Assembly: GCF_901764995.1 (NCBI RefSeq)
Contig: NZ_CABFKI010000004.1
Location: forward strand, 62,001-126,000
DNA from: Actinobacillus porcinus
Lineage (GTDB): Bacteria; Pseudomonadota; Gammaproteobacteria; Enterobacterales; Pasteurellaceae
Length of the DNA stretch: 64,000 nt
Reading direction: 5' to 3'
Below the pieces are notes generated by a model. It made no database searches. It was not told the origin of the DNA and was given only the letters and a program-made list of their open reading frames with translations. The position numbers were made by a program, and so were the translations under genes. Numbering within the stretch: the first letter of the stretch is position 1; every line of letters starts with the position of its first letter. This document shows, in pieces, positions 48,727 through 56,445 of the stretch.

Positions 48727-49284
48727 TTATTCTGCTTTTGCAACAGACTTCACTTCATCCAATTTCACGATTTTTTCAACGTCAAAAGCCTCCACTTCCG
48801 TTTTTCCCCAAGATTTTTCCACATCAGCGATAATACGTACTTTATCTTCAGGGCTAACCGTACCATGCCATGCTCTAGGTCTAATTTCTAACGTAATTTC
48901 ACCACTGGCATCTTTAAACACAAAATCTTTTTTCCCTACTTGTTTAACAATATGCCCTTCTAACACAATAAGTTGATCATCTTGCCATTTATCTGCATCT
49001 GCAACCTTGGTAGCGTCTTTGGCAGTTACAAACCCCTTCCAGCCTGAATGGCTAGAGCGATGATGGAAATGCATACCTTGCGAATTCCCTTTGCCTGCTT
49101 GATGCTCACGATGGCGAGAAAAACGCTTCTCGCCTGCTGAATCCTGTTTTAAATCCATACAGGCAGCCTCCTTTCTACAATGAACATCCCCACCAAATGT
49201 TTCCGGTTTTGTTTCTGCATTGACAGCGAATGTCGTTCCAATTGTCGCGATTGCGATTAATGTCGCTAAACTTACTTTCTTCAT
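48727..49284 (-). CDS. ygiW: YgiW/YdeI-family periplasmic stress protein (BOF domain), enlarged
   Basis: A 185-residue secreted protein: signal peptide MKKVSLATLIAIATIGTTFA (cleavage near VNA-E), then a Cys- and His-rich segment (HCRKEAACMD, FSRHREHQ, MHFHHRSSHSGW; residues about 34-90), then a bacterial OB-fold (BOF) domain (GFVTAKDATKVADADKWQDD, IVLEGHIVKQVGKKDFVFKD, ITLEIRPRAWHG). Usual family members are about 130 residues, so the His-rich insert is extra and could bind metal. ygiW precedes qseBC in A. actinomycetemcomitans as in this window. AGGAGAACAATA stands before the ATG. Confidence 0.88.
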   Translation of the reverse strand: MKKVSLATLIAIATIGTTFAVNAETKPETFGGDVHCRKEAACMDLKQDSAGEKRFSRHREHQAGKGNSQGMHFHHRSSHSGWKGFVTAKDATKVADADKWQDDQLIVLEGHIVKQVGKKDFVFKDASGEITLEIRPRAWHGTVSPEDKVRIIADVEKSWGKTEVEAFDVEKIVKLDEVKSVAKAE

Positions 49285-49410
49285 TATTGTTCTCCTAAAT
49301 AAATTGGTTAAGTTGTCAACGTTTTCTCTTTGACGGCGTTATTAAAACAAGAAAATCTGAAGAAAAAATGAAGAACCTATAAAATTTTTCACGTTACACA
49401 TGACATAAAA

Positions 49411-49432
49411 AAGCCTGTCGTAAAACAGGCTT
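49411..49432 (-). terminator. Terminator of the moa operon
   Basis: AAGCCTGT (49411-49418) pairs with ACAGGCTT (49425-49432). On the minus strand it ends in TTTTTTATG, 13 bases past the moaE stop. Confidence 0.85.
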
Positions 49433-49444
49433 AAAACAACAAGA

Positions 49445-49900
49445 TTATGACCACTTATCCGCGGCTTGATGATCGCTGTCGCGGCTTTCAATCCAACGTT
49501 CACCTTGTTTGGTTTGCTCTTTTTTCCAAAATGGTGCCCGGGTTTTTAAATAATCCATAATAAATTCATTAGCGGCATAAGCATCACCGCGGTGTGCCGA
49601 GCTTACACCCACCAACACAATTTCATCCCCCGTATGCAATAAACCTACGCGGTGAATCAGGCTTACACGTTGAATATTCCAGCGTTGCTTCGCTTCATCC
49701 ACAATCTCGCGCAAGGCTTTTTCCGTCATTGCAGGATAATGCTCCAAATACAGGCTCGACACTTCATCGCCTAAATTCATTTCGCGCACTTTTCCCACAA
49801 AAATGGTCGTAGCACCAACAGAATGATTTTCTGCAAGCCAACGGTATTCGGCATTTTGATCAAAAGGCTGTTCTTGAACGGCAATACGAATATCCGTCAT
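49445..49900 (-). CDS. moaE: Molybdopterin synthase catalytic subunit
   Basis: MoaE, with MoaD, inserts two sulfurs into cyclic pyranopterin monophosphate to make molybdopterin. The ATG at 49900 has a perfect AGGAGG ribosome-binding site 5 bases away; the frame from 49939 lies inside moaD. The 151-residue protein has ATTIFVGKVRE, SLYLEHYPAMTEKAL, HRVGLLHTGDEIVLVGV and the catalytic lysines in FWKKEQT. It is the last gene of moaA-moaC-moaD-moaE and overlaps or abuts moaD. Confidence 0.96.
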   Translation of the reverse strand: MTDIRIAVQEQPFDQNAEYRWLAENHSVGATTIFVGKVREMNLGDEVSSLYLEHYPAMTEKALREIVDEAKQRWNIQRVSLIHRVGLLHTGDEIVLVGVSSAHRGDAYAANEFIMDYLKTRAPFWKKEQTKQGERWIESRDSDHQAADKWS

Positions 49901-49901
49901 A

Positions 49902-50147
49902 TTAACCTCCTGTGACAGGTGGGAAAAAGGCAATTTCATCCCCCGATTTCACCGCACTTTCTAAGGGACTTAAGGTTTGGTTAATTGCGACCAATAATTT
50001 CCCTTTCGCCAAGGCTAATGCCCATTTGCCGCCTTGTGCCGCTAAATGTTCGCGTACCGCTTCAGCGGTCGTAAATTCAGCGTTTAACTCCAGTTGGTCA
50101 ACACCAATTAATTCTCGGGTTTGTGCAAAAAATAGAATTTTCAACAT
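49902..50147 (-). CDS. moaD: Molybdopterin synthase sulfur carrier subunit
   Basis: MoaD is a ubiquitin-like protein whose C-terminal Gly-Gly carries the thiocarboxylate used for molybdopterin sulfuration. The 81-residue product starts MLKILFFAQTRELIG at ATG 50147, three bases after the moaC stop (a GTG at 50150 is also possible), and ends IAFFPPVTGG. The beta-grasp pattern and GG end are diagnostic. moaE follows at once. Confidence 0.95.
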   Translation of the reverse strand: MLKILFFAQTRELIGVDQLELNAEFTTAEAVREHLAAQGGKWALALAKGKLLVAINQTLSPLESAVKSGDEIAFFPPVTGG

Positions 50148-50150
50148 CAC

Positions 50151-50630
50151 TTAGCCTTCCACTTTAAAATGGCCTGATTTTCCACCGCACTTTTCAAGTA
50201 AACGCACCTGAGAAATCACCATATCTTTTTGTACCGCTTTGCACATATCGTAAATCGTCAACGCCGCAACGCCGGCGGCAGTTAACGCTTCCATTTCAAC
50301 GCCGGTTTTGCCTGTTAATTTGCAAAGGCTTTCAATGCGCACTTGATTGTGCTCTGGAAGTGCGGTCAAATTTACTTCCACTTTAGAAAGCAGCAACGGA
50401 TGGCACAATGGAATCAGTTCCCAAGTGCGTTTTGCCGCTTGAATCCCGGCGATACGTGCCGTAGCAAAAACATCGCCTTTATGATGATTGCCTGCCATGA
50501 TCATTTGCAAGGTTTCCGCGTTCATGGTCACAAAAGCTTCCGCGCGCGCCTCGCGCACGCTGTCTTGTTTGTTCGACACGTCCACCATATTGGCTTCGCC
50601 GTTTTGATTAATATGTGTAAAAGTTGTCAT
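50151..50630 (-). CDS. moaC: Cyclic pyranopterin monophosphate synthase
   Basis: MoaC converts the MoaA product 3',8-cyclo-GTP into cyclic pyranopterin monophosphate. The 159-residue protein has [55 protein letters not shown] and the conserved [10 protein letters not shown] and KDMVI segments, all active-site elements of the hexamer. It lies between moaA (26 bases upstream) and moaD (abutting). Confidence 0.97.
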   Translation of the reverse strand: MTTFTHINQNGEANMVDVSNKQDSVREARAEAFVTMNAETLQMIMAGNHHKGDVFATARIAGIQAAKRTWELIPLCHPLLLSKVEVNLTALPEHNQVRIESLCKLTGKTGVEMEALTAAGVAALTIYDMCKAVQKDMVISQVRLLEKCGGKSGHFKVEG

Positions 50631-50656
50631 AAGTTTTCCTAAATACCTGAAATGGT

Positions 50657-51667
50657 TTAGCCGCCGATAGTTGCCAAATTGCTACGAATACCGCTATCGC
50701 CTTGGTGTAAAAAATGATGTTCTCGTTTGCCCTGTAATGCGGCTTGCAACCTTGATTTTAATTGCATTTGTTGCTCATCATGTTGTAACAAATCCCGTAA
50801 TTCAATACCTTCTTCGCCAAATAAACACAAATGCAATTTGCCCATAGCGGAAACCCGTAATCGGTTGCAACTGGCGCAGAAGTTTTTCTCATAAGGCATA
50901 ATCAAACCGATTTCCCCTTGATAATCAGGGTGTTTGAATACTTTAGCCGGCCCGTCTGTTTGTGCTTTAGGTTGTAATAACCAGCCTTCGCGGATCAGGC
51001 GATCTGCCAGCACTTGCCCTGAAAGATGATGTTGATGAAAAAAGTGATCCATTTCGCCGGTTTGCATCAGTTCAATAAAACGCATTTGAATAGGACGATT
51101 TTTCACCCACGCGAGAAATTGATCGAATTCTTTATCATTCAAAGTTTTCATCAACACCGCATTCACTTTGACTTTTTCATAGCCAATGTCAAAAGCGCGA
51201 TCGATCCCTTTCATCACATCCACAAACTTATTTTCACCGGTAATTTGATGAAACATTTTAGGATCTAAACTATCCACACTCACGTTAATAGACGTCACAC
51301 CTGCACGTTTCCATTCTGCGATCTCTTTTGCCATACGATAGCCGTTGGTGGTTAACGCCAGTTGGTCAATGCCATGAAGTGCGGTCAAATTTTCCACGAT
51401 TTCCACAAAATCTTTACGTAATGTGGGCTCGCCCCCTGTTAAACGGATTTTACGTGTTCCCAATGCGGCAAAGGCTTGTCCCACACGGCGAATTTCATCA
51501 AGGGTTAAAAAAGAAGGGCGCGTTGATGTTGGCTGATAACCGTCAGGCAAACAATAAGTACAGCGAAAATTACAGACATCTGTAATGGATAAGCGCAAAT
51601 AATAATATTCACGCTGAAAGGCGTCCACAAGAGACTGCCCCACATGTTTAATTGGAATAGATTGCAT
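50657..51667 (-). CDS. moaA: GTP 3',8-cyclase (radical SAM)
   Basis: MoaA starts molybdenum cofactor synthesis by cyclising GTP. I use ATG 51667 ([20 protein letters not shown]); the longer frame from 51721 would translate the leader. The 336-residue protein has the radical-SAM cluster motif in [17 protein letters not shown], the SAM-binding [10 protein letters not shown], a C-terminal second 4Fe-4S cluster (FCASCNRLR followed by HLCLF) and the obligatory C-terminal Gly-Gly tail. Its leader looks like a Moco riboswitch, and ybhK/yvcK is divergent upstream as in E. coli. Confidence 0.97.
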   Translation of the reverse strand: MQSIPIKHVGQSLVDAFQREYYYLRLSITDVCNFRCTYCLPDGYQPTSTRPSFLTLDEIRRVGQAFAALGTRKIRLTGGEPTLRKDFVEIVENLTALHGIDQLALTTNGYRMAKEIAEWKRAGVTSINVSVDSLDPKMFHQITGENKFVDVMKGIDRAFDIGYEKVKVNAVLMKTLNDKEFDQFLAWVKNRPIQMRFIELMQTGEMDHFFHQHHLSGQVLADRLIREGWLLQPKAQTDGPAKVFKHPDYQGEIGLIMPYEKNFCASCNRLRVSAMGKLHLCLFGEEGIELRDLLQHDEQQMQLKSRLQAALQGKREHHFLHQGDSGIRSNLATIGG

Positions 51668-51805
51668 AGATACCTTTTCAAATACGGAAGGACCCACCGT
51701 TTCCAGTACATCCCTGAGCAAATAAAGTCATTTGCTGGCATGGCCACCCTATTATTTTTGTTGTGTCATAACTTAGGCGAACAAGCTCGGTAATCAGATA
51801 AATTT
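51668..51805 (-). ncRNA. Probable molybdenum cofactor (Moco) riboswitch in the moaA leader
   Basis: The moaA leader ends (minus strand) CTTCCGTATTTGAAAAGGTA just before TCT-ATG. This aligns closely with the end of the E. coli moaA leader as I recall it (CTCCCGTATCTGGAAAGGTG, then the start codon), where the Moco RNA motif controls translation. Upstream are a GGTGGCC segment, a hairpin GCAAAT/ATTTGC and a GGTGGG segment that could pair to build the motif. The exact 5' end is uncertain. It presumably lowers moa expression when cofactor is present. Confidence 0.65.
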
Positions 51806-51950
51806 TGTGTATTGTAAAAGTGTTATCGATAAAGAACAAGGTGAGAACGTAAATTTACACTCTTTGGGGTAGGTGCTAGTGCAATTTTTTACTTTTAACG
51901 GTATGATAAAATTAATTTATTTTTAAACCGCACTTTTTCTTAAAGCGATT

Positions 51951-52874
51951 ATGCAACATTTAACAACAAATCACTTAGAACAACTCAATCATATCGTAGC
52001 CATTGGTGGTGGACATGGATTAGGACGTGTCATGTCATCATTAAGCTTTATGAAAGAACGTTTAACCGGCATTGTGGCAACGACAGATAACGGCGGTTCA
52101 ACCGGCAGAATCCGCCACCAACATGGTGGCATTGCTTGGGGCGATTTGCGCAACTGTTTAAACCAAATTATTGCAAAACCTACCACGGCATCAAAAGTAT
52201 TTGAGTATCGTTTTGGTGGAAATGGCGAATTGGCGGGGCATAATCTTGGTAATCTCATTCTCAAAGCCCTTGAAGATATGGAAATCCGTCCGACAGAAGC
52301 CATTAATCTTATTCGTAACTTTTTACGGGTTAAATCCTTTCTTATTCCCATGTCTGAACAACCTGTGGATTTAGGCGCGATTTTACCATCAGGCGAACCT
52401 ATCGTAGGGGAAGTGGCAATTGATAACCTAGAAGAACTGCCCGTCTCGCTTTTTCTTGAACCTATCGTCCAAGCCACACCTGAAGCGGTAGAAGCAATCA
52501 ATCAGGCAGATGTCATTCTATTGGGCCCCGGCAGTTTTCTCACTAGCATTATGCCAAGTTTACTTTTGCCTGAAATGATTCATGCCTTAAAACACAGCCA
52601 AGGCAAGAAGATTTTTATTGATAATTTAGGCATTGAACACAGTCCTGCGGCGAATTTATCTCTTGTAGATCGTATTCAATGGATTCATCGTGTCATGGGG
52701 AAAGAGATGATTGACGGCATTATTACCCCACCTGAATTTGAACATTTAGCCCAAGCATTAAATATTCCCATTCTCGGACATAAGCTCAATGCCGATGATG
52801 TCGTTTATCGTCATGATCGCGAATTACTTTGTCAGGCTATCAATGAAATGGTGGGAATTTTGACCGCAGTTTAA
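51951..52874 (+). CDS. ybhK: YvcK/YbhK family protein (CofD-like fold)
   Basis: A 307-residue cytoplasmic protein with IVAIGGGHGLGRVMSSLSFM at the N-terminus, TTDNGGSTGRIRHQHGGIAWGDLRNCL, GNLILKAL and LLGPGSFLTSIMPSLL. This is the fold of 2-phospholactate transferase CofD; the family binds UDP-sugars in Bacillus YvcK, where it affects growth on gluconeogenic substrates and cell shape. YbhK in enterobacteria also lies divergent from moaA. The actual role here is not known. The stop is followed by the tail of a minus-strand terminator. Confidence 0.9.
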   Translation: MQHLTTNHLEQLNHIVAIGGGHGLGRVMSSLSFMKERLTGIVATTDNGGSTGRIRHQHGGIAWGDLRNCLNQIIAKPTTASKVFEYRFGGNGELAGHNLGNLILKALEDMEIRPTEAINLIRNFLRVKSFLIPMSEQPVDLGAILPSGEPIVGEVAIDNLEELPVSLFLEPIVQATPEAVEAINQADVILLGPGSFLTSIMPSLLLPEMIHALKHSQGKKIFIDNLGIEHSPAANLSLVDRIQWIHRVMGKEMIDGIITPPEFEHLAQALNIPILGHKLNADDVVYRHDRELLCQAINEMVGILTAV

Positions 52875-52886
52875 AGCGCAAAAAAA

Positions 52887-52908
52887 AGCGTCTTGGACTG
52901 AAGACGCT
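52887..52908 (-). terminator. Strong minus-strand terminator downstream of the rnpB region
   Basis: AGCGTCTT (52887-52894) pairs perfectly with AAGACGCT (52901-52908). On the minus strand it is followed by seven T. On the plus strand it lacks a T-tract, so it ends a leftward transcript, about 155 bases past the rnpB terminator. Confidence 0.8.
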
Positions 52909-53057
52909 ACTCGGAAAGCAAAATTTAAGATGACTATTTTTTATAGTTCTCGTTTTTTATGGAGCCAAGGATATAAAATTCAGGTTCAGCTTGCAAACAC
53001 CAATGTTTGATTTTGTGACACAGCGCACAAAATTTTTCTGTTTTGGGCGATATTAAA

Positions 53058-53084
53058 GAAAAAAGGCAGACGAATTTGCCTGCC
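53058..53084 (-). terminator. rnpB terminator
   Basis: On the minus strand GGCAGGCAAATTCGTCTGCC (53084-53065) forms a stem and is followed by TTTTTTCTTT. Confidence 0.8.
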
Positions 53085-53096
53085 GGATAGAATTTG

Positions 53097-53490
<394 letters not shown>

Positions 53491-53496
53491 GCGCGT

Positions 53497-53502
53497 AGTA
53501 TA
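53497..53502 (-). promoter_or_regulatory. -10 box of the rnpB promoter
   Basis: TATACT on the minus strand stands 7 bases before the rnpB 5' end. A weak TTTCAC lies at the right distance (17 bases) upstream as a -35. Confidence 0.65.
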
Positions 53503-53582
53503 GCGGAATTTTAACTAGAGTGAAACAAAAACATCAGTTAAAATAACCGCACTTAATGCCTATAGGAAAAAAGGAAGGACTT

Positions 53583-54518
53583 ATGGATTACTTGCAAAAT
53601 GCTCGTGACACATTAAAAACCGAAGAGCAAGCTCTCGCGAAACTGAGCCAAAATTTAGACCGCACTTTTGATGCCGTTATCGAACTTATTTTAGCTTGTA
53701 AAGGTCGTGTAGCCATTAGCGGCGTAGGCAAATCGGGGTTAATTGGGAAAAAAATCGTGGCAAGTCTTGCCTCAACCGGCACACCAAGCTTCTTTTTACA
53801 CCCCACAGAAGCCTTCCATGGCGACTTAGGCATGTTAAAACCCAGCGATGTCGTCATTTTGATTTCTTACAGCGGCGAAAGTGACGAAGTCAATAAACTT
53901 ATCCCAAGCTTAAAAAATTTTGGTAACAAAATCATCGCGTTCACCAGTAACCCTAAATCAACGCTGGGTAAACATGCAGATTTTATTTTAGACATTTCTG
54001 TAGAACGCGAAGCTTGCCCTAACAATCTTGCACCAACCACTTCCGCTTTAGTTACCCTTGCCCTAGGGGACGCATTAACAGTGGCATTAATTCACGCCCG
54101 CGATTTCAAACCGATTGATTTCGCAAAATTCCATCCGGGCGGTTCTTTGGGTCGCCGTTTACTTTGTCGCGTTAAAGATCAAATGCAAACACGCTTACCA
54201 ATCGCTAAACCTAATCTTAACTTTACGGATTGCTTAACAGTGATGAATGAAGGGCGAATGGGCGTAGCATTAGTCATGGAAAACAATCAGTTATGTGGCA
54301 TTATTACCGATGGTGATGTACGCCGTGCATTGACTAAAAATGGTGCTGAGACATTAAATCAAACAGCACAAGATTTAATGACTAAAAACCCTAAAACCAT
54401 TAACCAAAATGAATTCTTATCCCATGCGGAAGCCTTTATGAAAGAGAAAAAAATTCACTCGTTGGTCGTGGTTGATGATTTACAACAGGTCGTTGGATTA
54501 ATCGAATTTTCATCTTAG
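53583..54518 (+). CDS. kdsD: Arabinose-5-phosphate isomerase (KDO pathway)
   Basis: KdsD converts ribulose 5-phosphate to arabinose 5-phosphate, the first step to the lipopolysaccharide sugar KDO. ATG 53583 follows AAGGAAGGA and gives the family start MDYLQNARDTL. The 311-residue protein has a SIS sugar-isomerase domain (GRVAISGVGKSGLIGKKI, LHPTEAFHGDLGM, ISYSGESDE) and two CBS domains (about residues 195-311). kdsC follows after 8 bases, so both form an operon. Confidence 0.96.
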   Translation: MDYLQNARDTLKTEEQALAKLSQNLDRTFDAVIELILACKGRVAISGVGKSGLIGKKIVASLASTGTPSFFLHPTEAFHGDLGMLKPSDVVILISYSGESDEVNKLIPSLKNFGNKIIAFTSNPKSTLGKHADFILDISVEREACPNNLAPTTSALVTLALGDALTVALIHARDFKPIDFAKFHPGGSLGRRLLCRVKDQMQTRLPIAKPNLNFTDCLTVMNEGRMGVALVMENNQLCGIITDGDVRRALTKNGAETLNQTAQDLMTKNPKTINQNEFLSHAEAFMKEKKIHSLVVVDDLQQVVGLIEFSS

Positions 54519-54526
54519 GAACTCAC

Positions 54527-55069
54527 ATGCAAGAAAAACTACAAAAAATTAAATTGGTGATTACCGATGTAGACGGCGTATTAACAGATGGCTTATTGCA
54601 TTACGATGCCAACGGCGAAGCCATTAAAAGCTTTCATGTTCGTGACGGATTAGGTATTCGTATGCTTATGGAGCACGGTATTCAAGTGGCGGTATTATCT
54701 GGCCGCAGCTCGCCTATTCTGCAAAAACGCATCGATGATCTTGGGATAAAATTAGCGTATCTCGGCAAACTTGAAAAAGAAAGTGCGTGTTTAGATCTTA
54801 TCCGTCAAGCGGGTGTAACGCCTGAAGAAACCGCCTACATTGGCGATGACAGCGTAGATCTTCCTGCCTTTGCGGTTTGTGGATTAGCATTTGCCGTCAA
54901 TGACGCCCCAAGCTATGTGCAAAATAATGCGGATTATGTGCTGACACAAGTTGGTGGAAAAGGCGCCTTTCGAGAAATGTCTGATATGATTTTACAAGCA
55001 CAAGGTAAAATGGACAGTTTCTCAACGGCGAAAGGGTTTTTGAAAACGGTGATTAATATGGCGCAATAA
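54527..55069 (+). CDS. kdsC: 3-deoxy-D-manno-octulosonate 8-phosphate phosphatase
   Basis: KdsC removes phosphate from KDO 8-phosphate. The 180-residue HAD-family enzyme has the DxDG nucleophile motif LVITDVDGVLTDG, VAVLSGRSS (motif II region) and the metal-binding IGDDSVDLPAF. It lacks a cap domain and works as a tetramer. It is in an operon with kdsD and ends at an inverted uptake-signal terminator. Confidence 0.97.
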   Translation: MQEKLQKIKLVITDVDGVLTDGLLHYDANGEAIKSFHVRDGLGIRMLMEHGIQVAVLSGRSSPILQKRIDDLGIKLAYLGKLEKESACLDLIRQAGVTPEETAYIGDDSVDLPAFAVCGLAFAVNDAPSYVQNNADYVLTQVGGKGAFREMSDMILQAQGKMDSFSTAKGFLKTVINMAQ

Positions 55070-55095
55070 TTGCTATTTTAAGTTGTAACAAACGC

Positions 55096-55136
55096 AAGTG
55101 CGGTCAAATTTTATGATAATTTGACCGCACTTTTTT
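55096..55136. terminator. Inverted uptake-signal terminator between kdsC and cra
   Basis: AAGTGCGGTCAAATT (55096-55110) pairs with AATTTGACCGCACTT (55119-55132), then TTTT. It serves both convergent genes. Confidence 0.92.
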
Positions 55137-55138
55137 GT

Positions 55139-56131
55139 TTACCACCGATAATGATAAATTTGCCGGATCAATTTCTCCGGCATAACCACCGTTTTCGCTT
55201 TCTTATTGGGAATGGCTAATTCAAATAATGCCTGCGCAATGGCACGATGATTTTGCACACTACACACCACAGGATTTGCCAATAAATCCACTAATTCACT
55301 TTTACCAAAGGTTGCCAAAACCACATTCTCAGGAATAGATTTTTGTTTTTTCAAGAAGATTTCCAGCACACCCTGTAACAAAGTTAACGATGTCGTATAA
55401 ATCGCATCAGGCAAGCCATGACATTCTAACCATGCTTCAAAAGTGACGGCAGCGGAATCTTTTTTAAATTCATCGGCATATAAAAAATGAACGTCTTTAA
55501 TATCCGTGTTGGTGTTTTGTAAAGCTTCTCTGAACCCCATTTCCCGTTCTTTACTCACAACCAGTTCAGGTACCGCGCCAAAAAATAATACCTTTTTATA
55601 AGGTTGGCGTTCCAATAAATTCACACCTAAATGACAAGCATCCCGTATATCATTCGCTAATAAATTTTTTACACCTTCCGTATGAAGACGGCGGTCAAAG
55701 CCAATCACGGGAACATCTTGGTGTGTCAGATAGAAATCATTTTCCATAGGCAAACAGGTAGAAACAATAAGCGCATCCACTTGGCGTTGGAAAAGATGTT
55801 TAGCACATTCCATTTCGTTATGAGCTTTATCATTGGAACACGTAATTAATAACTGATAGCCCTTTTCACGGCAATGATTTTCCAATAGGTTCGCAATTTG
55901 GGCATAACTGATATTGGCAAAGTCCGGAATAATCATCCCAATCGTATGACTACGCCCCACTCGCAACCCTGCCGCCATTGCATTGGGTTTGAAGTCATAT
56001 TTATCGATCAATGCCTGTACACGCTCAATCGTTCTATCACTCACACGATATTCTTTCGCTTTACCATTTAATACATAGCTGGCTGTGGTTCTTGATACCC
56101 CGGCTAATTTTGCCAGTTCTTCTAATTTCAT
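55139..56131 (-). CDS. cra: LacI-family catabolite repressor/activator Cra (FruR)
   Basis: Cra senses fructose 1-phosphate or fructose 1,6-bisphosphate and switches carbon flow between glycolysis and gluconeogenesis. The 330-residue protein starts MKLEELAKLAGVSRTTASYV with NGKAKEYRVSDRT in the DNA-binding helices, matching E. coli Cra. The effector domain retains Cra-like GYQLLITCSNDKAHNEM, RQVDALIVST and GAVPELVVSKEREMGFR. It stands alone, without a fruBKA operon here, 315 bases divergent from nrdA. A CRP site stands about 90 bases upstream. Confidence 0.88.
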   Translation of the reverse strand: MKLEELAKLAGVSRTTASYVLNGKAKEYRVSDRTIERVQALIDKYDFKPNAMAAGLRVGRSHTIGMIIPDFANISYAQIANLLENHCREKGYQLLITCSNDKAHNEMECAKHLFQRQVDALIVSTCLPMENDFYLTHQDVPVIGFDRRLHTEGVKNLLANDIRDACHLGVNLLERQPYKKVLFFGAVPELVVSKEREMGFREALQNTNTDIKDVHFLYADEFKKDSAAVTFEAWLECHGLPDAIYTTSLTLLQGVLEIFLKKQKSIPENVVLATFGKSELVDLLANPVVCSVQNHRAIAQALFELAIPNKKAKTVVMPEKLIRQIYHYRW

Positions 56132-56212
56132 AATAAATCCTTTCTCAATCTATCCATAGCTGAACCGAGTATAGCATTGTCTTTTTTCTACTTCAGAAGG
56201 AATAGTGAAATC

Positions 56213-56228
56213 TGCGAAGTTGATCACA
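56213..56228 (-). promoter_or_regulatory. Candidate CRP site upstream of cra
   Basis: TGCGA-N6-TCACA matches the CRP consensus TGTGA-N6-TCACA with one mismatch, centred about 90 bases before the cra start. The 315-base cra-nrdA gap holds this site, the NrdR boxes below, and an uptake signal near 56248. Confidence 0.6.
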
Positions 56229-56369
56229 AAAAATATTCAACTTTTTCACCGCACTTTTAGCCAATAAAAAAGAAAAATTTTTGACGAATAGAAAATCTCT
56301 TTTAACTATAACAACTTACTTTCTGTCAATAATCAGACTACAAATTTATTACTTGAAAAATCCTATGCT

Positions 56370-56416
56370 TTACCTTATCTTGTGCCCGTTTTAATTTTTC
56401 AACCCATATATAGTGT
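56370..56416 (+). promoter_or_regulatory. Candidate tandem NrdR boxes before nrdA
   Basis: ATATATAGTGT ends at 56416 and matches the right part of the NrdR box ACACTATATATAGTGT. A weaker copy, TTATCTTGTGC, ends at 56385. The two right edges are 31 bases apart, the usual three-turn spacing. It lies 30 bases before nrdA. Confidence 0.55.
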
Positions 56417-56445
56417 TAACCCAACCTCATTCATAGGCAGATAAG

